A stretch of 64,000 bases of DNA from Bin25 sp026709415 (GTDB lineage Bacteria; Bacteroidota; Bacteroidia; Flavobacteriales; Flavobacteriaceae), in assembly GCA_965200045.1 (NCBI GenBank), contig OZ241330.1, forward strand, positions 496,001-560,000. The letters are read 5' to 3'. This document shows, in pieces, positions 9,375 to 20,377 of the stretch. The position numbers and the translations under genes were made by a program. The notes beneath the pieces were generated by a model. That model did no database searches. It was not told the origin of the DNA and saw only the letters and a list, made by a program, of their open reading frames with translations. Each line of letters opens with the position of its first letter. Positions within the stretch are counted from its first letter, which is position 1.

Positions 9375-11429
9375 TCACCCTATTTTTTGACCACTGATTG
9401 AATCTGAGCTCTCCGGTCGAATAAAAATAGGAATCCCCTTTTCATCCTCTGCCAAAAGAAGCATTCCATGACTCTGAATTCCACGTAATTTTCTTGGCTT
9501 TAAATTGGCCAATAAAATCACTTGTTTGCCAAGGAGCTCTTCAGGTTGATAATGAGGAAATATCCCCGAAACAACGGTTCTCGTTTGATCCCCATCACTC
9601 AGACATACTTTGATCAATTTATCGGTTTTCGGGACCTTTTCGGCTTCTAAAATCGTTGCCACTCTCAAATCTAAAGCCGAAAAGTCTTCATATGAAACAT
9701 CTGGCTTTTTTGGAGGAAAGTCACTTGGTTCATCGTTCATTGAGTCTATATTTTTTAATTTGTCGAGTTGATGTTGGATTTCTTTATTGTCAATTTTATC
9801 AAAAAGACGCTCTGGTTTATTGATCAAATGACCTTCTTCAAATAGAATATTATTAGCTTTAATATCATTCCATGAGGGCATTTTACCATCTTTATTCAAT
9901 ATTTTTTCAATTTTTTTTGAGGTAAATGGTAAAAATGGAGCTCCCAAAACACTTAAAGAAGACACTAACTGCAAACACAAAATCAATGTGGTTCCAACCC
10001 TTTTTTTATCTGTTTTGATGATTTTCCATGGTTCTTGTTCTGCTAAATACTTGTTTCCACTACGAGAAAGATCCATAAACTCGGCTATAGCATCTCGAAA
10101 TTTGAATTTCTCGATATGACTTGAAATTTTCTCCGGTGCTTTTTGAATATTTGATAAAAAGTCAACATCTTGGGAATTTAATTCTCCCCTTTTGGGAACC
10201 TCTCGATTGAAATATTTATCCATTAAAACAAGCGTTCGGTTGACAAAATTTCCCAAGTTGGCGACTAGCTCATTATTATTTCTTGCCTGAAAGTCGCTCC
10301 AAGTAAAGTCACTATCACTAGTCTCTGGGGCTGTAGCAGTCAATACATAGCGTAAGACGTCTTGCTTTCCTGGAAAATCTTCCAGATATTCATGCAACCA
10401 AACCGCCCAATTTTTAGACGTCGATAATTTTTTGCCCTCCAGATTTAAAAATTCATTCGCTGGAACATTTTTGGGAATGATATAGTTTTCGGTTTCATTC
10501 AATATCATCGGAAAAATGATGCAATGAAAGACGATATTATCTTTTCCGATAAAATGATATAACTCCGTTTTTTTGTCTTGCCAATAAGGTCGCCAATCAA
10601 CACCTTTTTTTTCTGCCCATTCTTTGGTAGAGGAGATATAGCCAATTGGGGCATCAAACCACACATAAAATACCTTGTCTTCATATCCTTTTATTGGCAC
10701 TTTAACCCCCCAATCTAAATCTCTAGTGATCGCCCTTGGATTAAACCCTTGGTCAACCCATGATTTTACTTGGCCATAAACATTAGTTTTCCAATCGTCT
10801 TTGTGTTTTTCCAATATCCATTGTTTAATAAACTCATGATACTTTTCCATGGGTAAATACCAATGTTTTGTTTTTTTTGGAATTGGTCGGGCATTAGAAA
10901 TGGTTGACTTGGGATTAATCAGGTCCATTACACTGAGAGAACTCCCACATTTTTCACATTGATCACCATAGGCTTCATCATGCCCACAAACCGGACAAGT
11001 CCCAATGACATAACGATCGGCTAAAAATTGATTTTCTTTTGGATCATACAACTGTGTCGATTCTTTTTCTTCAAAAATCCCCTTGCGATATAATTCTAGA
11101 AATATTTCTTGGGTTGTTTGATGGTGGATGTTACGAGATGTCCTTGAGTAATTGTCAAATGATATACCAAATGCTTTAAACGATTTTTCAATCATCAGAT
11201 GATACTTATCGATAAGCTCTTTTGGCTCGATTCCTTCTTGTCTGGCTTTCATTGAAATGGCCACCCCGTGTTCATCACTTCCACAGATATAAACCACATC
11301 ACGCTTTCTAGCTCGCAAATACCGACAATAAATATCTGCCGGAATATAGACTCCAGCCAAATGTCCAATATGAATAGGACCATTGGTATAAGGTAAAGCC
11401 GCCGTTACAGTGTATCTTTTTGGTTTCAT
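9375..11429 (-). CDS. metG: Methionyl-tRNA synthetase
   Basis: 684 residues. Class I signature PYTNGPIHIGHLAG at 13-26, zinc knuckle CPVCGHDEAYGDQCEKC at about 145-162, KMSKS-type loop KKLSTSK near 335, anticodon-binding helical domain, and an EMAP-II/Arc1p-type tRNA-binding domain at about 580-684 (FSALDLRVATILEAEKV). It charges tRNA-Met. The start ATG lies directly before the conserved N-terminus. It converges with the preceding nuclease gene, whose stop lies 4 bp away. Confidence 0.97.
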   Translation of the reverse strand: MKPKRYTVTAALPYTNGPIHIGHLAGVYIPADIYCRYLRARKRDVVYICGSDEHGVAISMKARQEGIEPKELIDKYHLMIEKSFKAFGISFDNYSRTSRNIHHQTTQEIFLELYRKGIFEEKESTQLYDPKENQFLADRYVIGTCPVCGHDEAYGDQCEKCGSSLSVMDLINPKSTISNARPIPKKTKHWYLPMEKYHEFIKQWILEKHKDDWKTNVYGQVKSWVDQGFNPRAITRDLDWGVKVPIKGYEDKVFYVWFDAPIGYISSTKEWAEKKGVDWRPYWQDKKTELYHFIGKDNIVFHCIIFPMILNETENYIIPKNVPANEFLNLEGKKLSTSKNWAVWLHEYLEDFPGKQDVLRYVLTATAPETSDSDFTWSDFQARNNNELVANLGNFVNRTLVLMDKYFNREVPKRGELNSQDVDFLSNIQKAPEKISSHIEKFKFRDAIAEFMDLSRSGNKYLAEQEPWKIIKTDKKRVGTTLILCLQLVSSLSVLGAPFLPFTSKKIEKILNKDGKMPSWNDIKANNILFEEGHLINKPERLFDKIDNKEIQHQLDKLKNIDSMNDEPSDFPPKKPDVSYEDFSALDLRVATILEAEKVPKTDKLIKVCLSDGDQTRTVVSGIFPHYQPEELLGKQVILLANLKPRKLRGIQSHGMLLLAEDEKGIPIFIRPESSDSISGQKIG

Positions 11430-11651
11430 TAGAGCTCAAAAGTATGTAAATAAGCCTCTTCTCTTAATGACTTGTTAATTTATCTGATCCCTGGTTAGTT
11501 GAACACCTCCCTAAATAATCATTAAAACAAACATTCATGATTCAAGGGAATGAATTGAACTTTCTAAAAGTCACAAATTGTTGTATTATAAAAACCGAAT
11601 AAAATATTTATGCTATTATTGTTGTTTAAATAACAATTAATTTTATTTGTA

Positions 11652-12317
11652 ATGAATGCGACAACCGTTTCTTTTGCTGTTACTGAATACATCAAACAAA
11701 AGCCATTTCTTTCTACGGCTTTGGATCAGGGAATCATCAATTTAACAGCACTGGCTCGAATGATTAAATCGGATATCGAAAAAAAACTCAATAAAAAGGT
11801 GCAAAAGGGGGCCTTAGTGATGGCTTTAAAAAGGATTTCCGATACGCTTGAATTTACTTCCACGCATCAAATCGTTAAAACGCTTCGAAACATTGGAGAA
11901 ATTAATGTGCGGAGTTCCTTAGTGGACTATAATTTCAAATTATCAGAAACCCTTTTAAAAAAACAAGCCCAATTATTGATACAAATAAAGAAATCAGAAG
12001 ATGTGTTTTATACTTCATCAAGAGGCGTTGGGGAATCCAACATTATTGTCAGCCAAAACATTTCAGGATTAGTAGATGAAGTTTTTAAATCCGAAACCCT
12101 TAAATTCAAACAATCCAATTTATCAGCCATTACGATCAAGTTACCTGAAGAAAATGTTTCTATTCCAGGAATTTATTATTTCTTTTTCCAAAGACTATCT
12201 TGGCAAAATATCAACGTCATTGAAGTGATTTCAACGACGAATGAAGTCACCTTATTGATGAATGATCAAGTGGTCATCGATGCTTTCGTAGCTATACAGA
12301 AACTGAAGCATATTTGA
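11652..12317 (+). CDS. ACT-like regulatory protein of unknown function
   Basis: 221 residues, no signal peptide. The N-terminal part (about 1-65) is helical with LTALARMIKSDIEKKL and GALVMALKRIS; the C-terminal part (about 155-221) has the alternating strand-helix pattern of an ACT domain (LSAITIKLPEENVSIPGIYYFFFQRLSWQ, then INVIEVISTTNEVTLLM). Proteins of this shape in Bacteroidota are often labelled aspartate kinase, but no kinase domain exists. The coding end overlaps the mfd end by 26 bp on the opposite strand. Confidence 0.6.
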   Translation: MNATTVSFAVTEYIKQKPFLSTALDQGIINLTALARMIKSDIEKKLNKKVQKGALVMALKRISDTLEFTSTHQIVKTLRNIGEINVRSSLVDYNFKLSETLLKKQAQLLIQIKKSEDVFYTSSRGVGESNIIVSQNISGLVDEVFKSETLKFKQSNLSAITIKLPEENVSIPGIYYFFFQRLSWQNINVIEVISTTNEVTLLMNDQVVIDAFVAIQKLKHI

Positions 12318-15300
12318 TGGCCTTTTGGAGTTGTTTTAATACGGCGAATAATTGTGAAAACCTTTCAACCCATCCTATTTCAATCCAAAATGACGCTTCA
12401 TGGTGGCCATCAAAATCGGCGACCTTGTATGGACATTCGATATGGTTTAATTCTTGAATTAGAGCAGAAAATTCTTGATCAGAATATGAGTTGATTCTGT
12501 TTTTGTCAAAATAAAGTCGACTCTTTTCATTTTTAGCAAGGAGTCTTTCAATGCCAAGCTCTATAGCCACTCGTTTTACTTGGACCAATTCAACAAGGGA
12601 TTTGAATTCAACTGGAATACGTCCAAATCGATCTTTTACTTCTTCTTGTATTTCTTCTAAATGCTTGGAGTCTTTAAAATGGTTGAGTTTTTGATAATAA
12701 CTAATTCGTTCTGAGGTGACATTGATATAATCTTGAGGAATAAAGGCTTCTATATCTGTTACAATCTGAATAGGAAATGGATCCTCAATGATTGGCTTAT
12801 TTAAATCCAATTGGCTTATATCCAAACCGGCTTCATCTTTCATTTCTTGTATAGCATCTTTTAGTATTTTATGGTAGGTATCAAATCCCATTTCACTGAT
12901 AAACCCACTTTGCTCAGCCCCTAATATGTCCCCAGCACCCCTAATTTCTAAATCTTTTAATGCCACATGGATACCTTGCCCCAATTCAGTAAATTGTTGT
13001 AGTGATCGAATACGCTTTTGAGCATCTGATGGGACGGCTGACATTTTGGGGGTAATCAAATAAGCAAAGGCTTTGATATTACTGCGTCCGACTCTCCCTC
13101 TCATTTGATATAAATCGCTTAATCCATACCGATGGGCTTGATTGATAAAAATAGTATTGGCCTGTGGCACATCCAACCCATTTTCAATGATGGTCGTTGA
13201 AACCAATACATCATATTGTCCTTGGATGAAGCCTAACATGATTTGTTCTAGTTCTGTCCCCTTTTTTCTCCCATGACCAACCGCTATTCTTGCTTCTGGA
13301 ACCAATTTTTGCAGATACATTTGGATTTGTTCTATATTTTCAATTCGATCATTGACAAAATATACCCTTCCTTTTCGCCTTATTTCATATCGAATGGCTT
13401 GTTGAATCAATTCTTTATCTAATCGAATAATATGTGTCTCAACTGGATAACGGTTCGGTGGAGGGGTGTTGATTAATGAAATGTCTCGAGCAGACATGAG
13501 GCTAAATTGGAGGGTTCGGGGAATAGGTGTAGCAGTTAACGTCAATACATCCATATTCGTTTTTAGATTTTTTAACTTTTCTTTCACAGAGACCCCAAAT
13601 TTTTGTTCTTCATCAACAATCAGTAACCCTAGTTTTTTGAATTGAATTTTTGGATTGACCAAGGCATGAGTCCCTATGATAATATCTAATGAACCATTTG
13701 AAATTTTTTCAAGAATCTTATTTCGTTCTCGTTGTGTTTTAAATCGAGAAAGAAAGTCAATTTCTATAGGAAAGCCTTCCAATCTCTTCCGAAATGTATT
13801 ATAATGTTGAAATGTAAGAATGGTTGTCGGGACCAACACAGCAACCTGTAGACCATTTTCAACGGCTTTAAAGGCTGCCCGAATAGCTACTTCGGTTTTT
13901 CCAAAACCCACATCACCACAAATCAATCGATCCATAGGACGCTCCGACTCCATGTCCTGTTTGACTTCCTTTGTAGCGGTTAATTGATCTGGCGTTTCTT
14001 CATAAAAAAAAGAAGCTTCTAACTCGGATTGTAAATAAGAATCCGGTGAGCAACTATTGCCAACTTTTCGGTTTCTTTTGGCATATAGTTTGACCAAATC
14101 AAAAGCCAACTCTTTGACTTTTTTTTTAGTCTTGTTTTTAAGATTTTTCCATTTTTTTCCGCCAAGTCTATAAATCGTGGGGGGTGTTCCATCTTTTGAA
14201 TTAAATCGATGAATTTTTTCTAGAGAATGTACGCTCAAATCCAACACATCATTTTCTGCATATAAAATACGGAGGACTTCTTGCTTTTTACCTCTATACT
14301 CTATGGTTTTCAATCCCACAAACTTTCCAATACCATGATCGATATGCGTCACAAAATCCCCGGCTCTCAATTGAGTCAGGTTTTTCACATGGATGGCCGG
14401 ACCCATTGATTGACCCCATTTTGATCGATATCTATGATACCTTTTAAATATTTGATGATCGGTATAACACAACACCCCAGCATCCAAATCACTGAATCCC
14501 CTATAAAGAGGAAACGGTTTTACATCATATTTACTTTCTAATCCAATACGATCAAATACTTCTTGGATTCTATTCAATTGGGGGTGGTTTGAACAATAAA
14601 TGGTGTTTTTTATTCCTTGGTTAGCATATCCCATGAGATGATCTTTCAGCAATTCAAATTTCTTTTTGAAGTCGGGTTGTTCTGTTTGATGAATTTTCAA
14701 CTGCAATTTAGGTGAGAGTTCATTCGAATCGTTTAACAACACGACATTTTTAAATTCCAATTGTTCTTGTAGTTCTCCGTGTTGAATAAACTGAACTTCC
14801 ATTGATTCCATCATTTCATTCTGTGAAGTCAAGGAGTCCGGTTTACTAGTTGAGTTCAAGTTTCTAGTGCTCTGATACAAGTCATCAAAATCAAAAAAGA
14901 TGTAGTTGCAATCTTGAGGCAATATTTCCATTAACGCTTTTCGATTGTAGGTAGTTGATGCTTTTGATAGATCGGGCAATAACTCCACGGCGTCTAGTCG
15001 CTCAATGGTTCTCTGAGATCGAACTTCAAAGGTGCTGATTCTTTCAACCAGATCATCAAAAAACTCGATGCGAACGGGCCATGGTAAAGCATATGAAAAC
15101 ACATCGATGATGCCTCCTCTTGTTGCAAATTCACCGGGTTTCATGACAAAATCAACATTTTGAAATCCCTCATCAAATAACTTTTCATTTAGGGTGTCGA
15201 ATCCAAACTCTTGATCGACAATAATGGTGGAGGATATGTTCTGAACGTCTTTTTTTTCAATTACTTTTTCAACTAATGCTTTTGGATATGTGATGAGGAC

Positions 15301-15690
15301 TATAGGACTCTTGTTCGTTTGAATGTTTTTGAGTGTTTGGCTTCTTTCTAATAAATCATAACGTACGTTTGAGGAATGTATTCTGCCACCACGATTACTT
15401 GATGGTAAAAACAAAACTTCTTGATCTGTTAAAATCGTTTGAAAATCATTTTGATAATAGGCTGCACGCTCTTCATCATTACAGACTATGATCATGGTTC
15501 TTTGGGAATCTAAAAACCCTTTGCCTAGTCTGAAAGTGATTCCTGAACCAACCAAACCTTTGATGAGTGAACAAGATTTAGAACTTAAAATATCTTTCAG
15601 AATCTTTTGAGATTCTAGGGGTATTAAGTTTTTAAATATCTCTTTTATGACAAGAAAATCGAACGGTTCAAAGTTAATTTTCCTTTTCAT
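12292..15690 (-). CDS. mfd: Transcription-repair coupling factor Mfd
   Basis: 1132 residues, a normal length. N-terminal UvrB-like region, RNA polymerase-interacting CarD-like domain (RAGDFVTHIDHGIGKFVGL), then an SF2 translocase with Walker A GDVGFGKTEVA near residue 595, DEEQKFG as motif II, SATPIPRT, and QMRGRVGRS as motif VI, ending in the C-terminal TRCF domain. It removes stalled RNA polymerase at lesions and recruits UvrA. Confidence 0.97.
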   Translation of the reverse strand: MKRKINFEPFDFLVIKEIFKNLIPLESQKILKDILSSKSCSLIKGLVGSGITFRLGKGFLDSQRTMIIVCNDEERAAYYQNDFQTILTDQEVLFLPSSNRGGRIHSSNVRYDLLERSQTLKNIQTNKSPIVLITYPKALVEKVIEKKDVQNISSTIIVDQEFGFDTLNEKLFDEGFQNVDFVMKPGEFATRGGIIDVFSYALPWPVRIEFFDDLVERISTFEVRSQRTIERLDAVELLPDLSKASTTYNRKALMEILPQDCNYIFFDFDDLYQSTRNLNSTSKPDSLTSQNEMMESMEVQFIQHGELQEQLEFKNVVLLNDSNELSPKLQLKIHQTEQPDFKKKFELLKDHLMGYANQGIKNTIYCSNHPQLNRIQEVFDRIGLESKYDVKPFPLYRGFSDLDAGVLCYTDHQIFKRYHRYRSKWGQSMGPAIHVKNLTQLRAGDFVTHIDHGIGKFVGLKTIEYRGKKQEVLRILYAENDVLDLSVHSLEKIHRFNSKDGTPPTIYRLGGKKWKNLKNKTKKKVKELAFDLVKLYAKRNRKVGNSCSPDSYLQSELEASFFYEETPDQLTATKEVKQDMESERPMDRLICGDVGFGKTEVAIRAAFKAVENGLQVAVLVPTTILTFQHYNTFRKRLEGFPIEIDFLSRFKTQRERNKILEKISNGSLDIIIGTHALVNPKIQFKKLGLLIVDEEQKFGVSVKEKLKNLKTNMDVLTLTATPIPRTLQFSLMSARDISLINTPPPNRYPVETHIIRLDKELIQQAIRYEIRRKGRVYFVNDRIENIEQIQMYLQKLVPEARIAVGHGRKKGTELEQIMLGFIQGQYDVLVSTTIIENGLDVPQANTIFINQAHRYGLSDLYQMRGRVGRSNIKAFAYLITPKMSAVPSDAQKRIRSLQQFTELGQGIHVALKDLEIRGAGDILGAEQSGFISEMGFDTYHKILKDAIQEMKDEAGLDISQLDLNKPIIEDPFPIQIVTDIEAFIPQDYINVTSERISYYQKLNHFKDSKHLEEIQEEVKDRFGRIPVEFKSLVELVQVKRVAIELGIERLLAKNEKSRLYFDKNRINSYSDQEFSALIQELNHIECPYKVADFDGHHEASFWIEIGWVERFSQLFAVLKQLQKAIKYASVSV

Positions 15691-15877
15691 TACCGTTAAA
15701 TCATATCAAAAGAAAAGATTTAACATTACGCCATAATCCGAAATCAATTTTGGTACCTTTGAGAAAGCTGTTTTACATCACATCCTTCCATTTTATTCGA
15801 GCTTGGAAACATTGATAATCACAAGTTTTATCCCATTAACAACTCTTAATCGACATCTCTTTTAACACATTTAAATA

Positions 15878-18800
15878 ATGGCAAACCTTTCCAATAGCAA
15901 GCGTCCTCTTTTTTTGATTTTAGATATTGAAACCACCGGTCTATCTGAACTTAAAGATGTGGATCTTGATCATGTCAATCCTTTGGAGTGGCCTCGTTGC
16001 GTTCAGATCGCATGGAATCTCCATGACAGTTCAGGAAAGTGTATTGAAGACCATGATTTTATAGTAAAAACCGATGGCTTCAATATTCCTCTATCAGCTT
16101 ACAATATTCATGGCATATCCGATGAACTATCCCAAAAAGAAGGCCTCCCTATTGACCAAGTTCTTTTAGAGTTGGACAAAACGATAAAAAAAGCAGATTT
16201 CATAGTCGGCCATAATATCGGGTTTGATATCGGTGGGATCAGCTCTGAATACATACGATTGGGAAGGTCTCATCCTTTTAAAAAACACCAACTCATCGAT
16301 ACTTGTAGCCATCAAACCAAACAATTATGTCGGATTGAAGGGGGTAGAGGGAAGGGATTTAAGTTTCCAAAACTTGAAGAACTTCACCAATTTCTATTTA
16401 ACGAAAAAATAACCGATAGTCATAATGCAACAAGAGATGTCGTGGCCACAGCGAGATGCTTTTTTGAGCTTTTGCGAACAAAAAATTTGACTTTTTCATT
16501 GACTTCTGAATTAATCGATGAATTGACCAATCAATCGATGAGTCTTTTTCCTGATTTTCAAGAATCAACCCATCAAATTTTAAACAACATGGCTTTAAAA
16601 ATTGAACAGGCGTTTGGTGGGTCGGTTCAAAATCATCATAGAAAACATGAAAATCTTAGAAAAAAATCAGAAGCCCTTAAAGCACAAAAAAAAGATTCTA
16701 AACGGGACGTTGAACACCAAGAAATTAACCTCGAGACCATCAATTTTATTCATCTTCACGTCCATTCACATTATTCACTACTTCAAGCGACTTCGAAATT
16801 TCCAGAATTAGTATCTGCAGCGGCTGCAGATAAAATGATCGCCCTAGCGTGCACTGATATAGGGTATATGACGGGAATTTTTGAATTTTTAAAAACCCTC
16901 CATCAACACAACAATAACCCTCCAAATCAAAAAAACCCAATTAAACCAATAATTGGATGCGAATTAAATGTGTGTAGAAATCATTTGGATCAAACCAGAA
17001 AAGATAATGGTTATCAAATGGTGTTTTTGGCCAAGACACTTCATGGATATCGTAATCTTTCCAAATTGGTATCTATTGCTAGAACCAAAGGGTTCTATTA
17101 TGTGCCAAGAATAGATCGAGAACTTCTACTGAAACACAAAGAAGATTTAATTGTTTTATCAGGCGGATCGAATGGTGAATTGTATTCAAACATTCTCAAT
17201 AAGGGAGATCATTATGCCATTGAGGCTTTAAAATGGTGGAAACAACACTTTAGAGATGACTTTTATATTGAAATCAACCGACAAGACAACCAAGAAGAAC
17301 AATCGCTTACCAATCAAACACTCGTTCAATTGGCCCAGGAGTATGAAGTTTCAATCGTCGCCTGCAATAACACTTTCTATACTCAAAAAGAGGATGCTGA
17401 ATTACATGAGATTCTACTTTGTATTGGTCAAGGAACCGATTTAAACACGCCCATTGGCCATCAACGAGGCATGCGTTTTGGGTTTACCCATAAAGAATTT
17501 TATTTCAAGACCCAGCAGGAAATGAAGGCCTTGTTTGCGGATATCCCACAAGCGATTTTATCCACCCAAGAAATCGCCAATAAAATTGAAAGTTTTGAAA
17601 TTCATCGACAAGTAGAGCTACCCAAATTCGAAATTCCTGCTGATTTTGCTTCTAAAAATGAAACCCTAGATCAAGCAAGGCTAGCCAATCAATATTTAAA
17701 ACACATTGCCTACCAGGGAGCTAAAAAATTATACGTTGATCTCACCCAAGAGATTACCGAACGATTAGATTATGAATTAAAAGTTATCGCTAACACCGGA
17801 TATCCTGGTTATTTTTTGATATTGAGTGATTTAGTCCATCAAGCTTACAAAAAGGGAGTCGATGTTGGTCCCGGTAGAGGGTCAGCCGCGGGTTCGATTG
17901 TCGCCTATTGCATAGGAATTACCAAAGTAGACCCTTTGAAGTATAACCTTTTATTTGAGCGATTTTTAAATCCCGATCGAATTAGCCTGCCCGATATCGA
18001 TATCGACTTCGAAGATGTTGGAAGATCTAAGGTTATTGATTATTTAATTGAAAAATACGGCGCCAATCAAGTTTCTCAGATCTTGACCTTTAGCACACTG
18101 AAGGCTAAAAATTCCATTTTGGATGTTGCTAGAGTCCTTTCTTTACCCATTAGAGAAAGCCGACAACTTTCTGATAAAATCGAAACGTTTAAACTTACTC
18201 TCAAAGAACGACTGACCTGCAGGACGGACAAACTAAAAGAAAAAGAGATGTCCACTTCAGAAATAAAAAGTACTCAAGAATTGCGTTCTATATACAAAGG
18301 GTCTGATACTAGCGCTAGGGTGCTTCAATTAGCCTCCCGATTGGAGGGGACCAATCGAAATCTATCCATCCATGCCTGTGGGGTCATCATCGCCCCAGAG
18401 GAGATTACCAATTTCGTTCCCATCACTAAAATCAAAGATTCGGATTTGATAGCCACCCAATTTGATAACAATCATGTGGAGAACGCCGGACTATTGAAAA
18501 TGGACATTCTTGGATTAACCACACTAACTTCTATTAAAGAAACCATCAGACATATAAATAAACGCTATCAAGACGTCGATGTCGATTTAGAAAACCCCCC
18601 ATTGGATGACCAAAAAACATTTAAACTATTTCAAGAGGCGATGACTAATGGCGTATTTCAGTATGAATCCAATGGGATGAAAAACGCTTTGAAAGATCTA
18701 AAACCCACCACATTTGGCGATTTGGTGGCCGTAAATGCATTGTATCGACCTGGTCCGATGGAATATATTCCCTCTTTCATTGCTAGAAAACAAGGAAAAG

Positions 18801-20332
18801 AAGAGTTTGTCTACGATATTCCAGAAACTGAAGAAGTTCTTAAAGAAACCTATGGGATTACCGTATACCAAGAGCAAGTCATGCTTTTATCTCAAGAATT
18901 GGCTGGTTTTACCAAGGGAGAGGCCGATTTACTGCGTAAAGCCATGGGGAAAAAAGAAAAAGCCATCATAGATAAATTAAAACCTAAGTTCCTATCGGGT
19001 GGCAAAAGTCGTGGTTTGAGAGAAGAAAAACTAGAGAAAATTTGGAAAGACTGGGAATCTTTTGCACGATATGCCTTTAATAAGTCCCATTCGGTCAGCT
19101 ATGCTTTATTGGGCTATAAAACGGCTTTTTTGAAAGCCCATTATCCAGCCGAGTTTATGGCGGCTATCATGACTCAAAACATGAGCAAACCCGATAAACT
19201 GACCAATTATGTCATCGAGTGTCAAAAGTTTGACGTTACCGTCCTCGGACCGGATATCAATGAATCCAACCGAGATTTTACAGTCACAGATAAGCAAGTG
19301 ATTCGATTTGGTTTGGGTGGTATCAAGTATTTGAGTAGTCAAGCCATAGAACACATCTTAGAATTACGAAAGGAAGGTTCCTTTGAGTCTATCTTCGATT
19401 TTATGGAACGCATCAAAACGAAATATTGCAATAAAAAATCACTCACGGCATTGATCTGTTCGGGATCGTTTGATTCCTTTGAAACCCCTCATCGAGCGCA
19501 ATATATTGAAGAAGACGATCAAGGAGTCTCGCTGTTAGATGAATTAATGAAATATAGCGAACGGCACGATATTGGAGAGGCTTCTAATCAACCATCTCTT
19601 TTTGATTTTGAAGAAATTGGTGTTATCCGACCATCCATTCCCGCTTTTAAACAATGGCCTCGCAGCCAAGCGCTGCTCAAAGAAAAAGCATACATCAGTT
19701 TGTATTTGTCAGCACACCCACTGGATGATTTCGAATATGAGATGAAATATTTTGGCGGTCGTCATATCAAAGACTTTAACAATCAAATCAATGATTTAAT
19801 TGGTAAGCCCCCATTTTGGATTAGTGGCATCATTTCTGATGTTTTCCATAGAGAAAGCAAATCCGGGAAAAATTATGCCCATTTTACGCTTGGGGACAAA
19901 ACCGGAAATTATTCTTTTGCGATTTTTGGCGAACAGTATCAAGTGTTCCATTCTTACCTCGCTGAAGGCCGTTTTGTCAGAATTCAATTACAAATACAGC
20001 AACAGAATTCTAAAAATTCAAATTATAGTAATGAACCGCGAATTCATTTTCATTCGTTTGAACCCTTAGACGATGTCTTTGCTAAAAAAATCAATCGTTT
20101 GGAAATAGATACTCTTTTACAAGAAATTGATGTCACAACGGTCCAATCCATGGCGTCTGTTTTTAAAAAGACTGAATTAGGAAACACCAAATTGTATTTC
20201 AAAATCACCGATCGAGAGGCCAAGAATAGTCCGTCTTACGTTCAACTATCAAGTAATAACACGCCCTTCTTAGTGAATACGGCACTTTTAAAATCCCTAG
20301 ATTCTCTGAAAATAGCGTATACACTTGGATAA
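15878..20332 (+). CDS. dnaE: DNA polymerase III alpha subunit with N-terminal DnaQ-like exonuclease
   Basis: 1484 residues. Residues 11-205 form a DEDDh 3'-5' exonuclease (D16-I-E18, GHNIGFD, and H/D in SHNATRD). A PHP domain starts near 290 (HLHVHSHYSLL), but the usual TDHG motif reads TDIG, so its metal site is probably degenerate. The polymerase core follows, with catalytic PDIDIDFED near 706 and GRGSAAGS. The ending has an OB fold. Fusion of proofreading to the replicative polymerase is the usual Bacteroidota arrangement. The gene is followed 45 bp later by trxA, which has its own -7 element. Confidence 0.96.
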   Translation: MANLSNSKRPLFLILDIETTGLSELKDVDLDHVNPLEWPRCVQIAWNLHDSSGKCIEDHDFIVKTDGFNIPLSAYNIHGISDELSQKEGLPIDQVLLELDKTIKKADFIVGHNIGFDIGGISSEYIRLGRSHPFKKHQLIDTCSHQTKQLCRIEGGRGKGFKFPKLEELHQFLFNEKITDSHNATRDVVATARCFFELLRTKNLTFSLTSELIDELTNQSMSLFPDFQESTHQILNNMALKIEQAFGGSVQNHHRKHENLRKKSEALKAQKKDSKRDVEHQEINLETINFIHLHVHSHYSLLQATSKFPELVSAAAADKMIALACTDIGYMTGIFEFLKTLHQHNNNPPNQKNPIKPIIGCELNVCRNHLDQTRKDNGYQMVFLAKTLHGYRNLSKLVSIARTKGFYYVPRIDRELLLKHKEDLIVLSGGSNGELYSNILNKGDHYAIEALKWWKQHFRDDFYIEINRQDNQEEQSLTNQTLVQLAQEYEVSIVACNNTFYTQKEDAELHEILLCIGQGTDLNTPIGHQRGMRFGFTHKEFYFKTQQEMKALFADIPQAILSTQEIANKIESFEIHRQVELPKFEIPADFASKNETLDQARLANQYLKHIAYQGAKKLYVDLTQEITERLDYELKVIANTGYPGYFLILSDLVHQAYKKGVDVGPGRGSAAGSIVAYCIGITKVDPLKYNLLFERFLNPDRISLPDIDIDFEDVGRSKVIDYLIEKYGANQVSQILTFSTLKAKNSILDVARVLSLPIRESRQLSDKIETFKLTLKERLTCRTDKLKEKEMSTSEIKSTQELRSIYKGSDTSARVLQLASRLEGTNRNLSIHACGVIIAPEEITNFVPITKIKDSDLIATQFDNNHVENAGLLKMDILGLTTLTSIKETIRHINKRYQDVDVDLENPPLDDQKTFKLFQEAMTNGVFQYESNGMKNALKDLKPTTFGDLVAVNALYRPGPMEYIPSFIARKQGKEEFVYDIPETEEVLKETYGITVYQEQVMLLSQELAGFTKGEADLLRKAMGKKEKAIIDKLKPKFLSGGKSRGLREEKLEKIWKDWESFARYAFNKSHSVSYALLGYKTAFLKAHYPAEFMAAIMTQNMSKPDKLTNYVIECQKFDVTVLGPDINESNRDFTVTDKQVIRFGLGGIKYLSSQAIEHILELRKEGSFESIFDFMERIKTKYCNKKSLTALICSGSFDSFETPHRAQYIEEDDQGVSLLDELMKYSERHDIGEASNQPSLFDFEEIGVIRPSIPAFKQWPRSQALLKEKAYISLYLSAHPLDDFEYEMKYFGGRHIKDFNNQINDLIGKPPFWISGIISDVFHRESKSGKNYAHFTLGDKTGNYSFAIFGEQYQVFHSYLAEGRFVRIQLQIQQQNSKNSNYSNEPRIHFHSFEPLDDVFAKKINRLEIDTLLQEIDVTTVQSMASVFKKTELGNTKLYFKITDREAKNSPSYVQLSSNNTPFLVNTALLKSLDSLKIAYTLG

Positions 20333-20351
20333 TTATAGCCTTTAATTCGCT

Positions 20352-20359
20352 TATCTTTG
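20352..20359 (+). promoter_or_regulatory. -7 promoter element of trxA (TATCTTTG)
   Basis: TATCTTTG is an exact match to the Bacteroidota -7 consensus TAnnTTTG and lies 18 bp before the trxA ATG. The matching -33 TTG is only loosely placed, in CTTGG about 24 bp upstream. Confidence 0.5.
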
Positions 20360-20377
20360 TACTCTAAAATTTAACTC

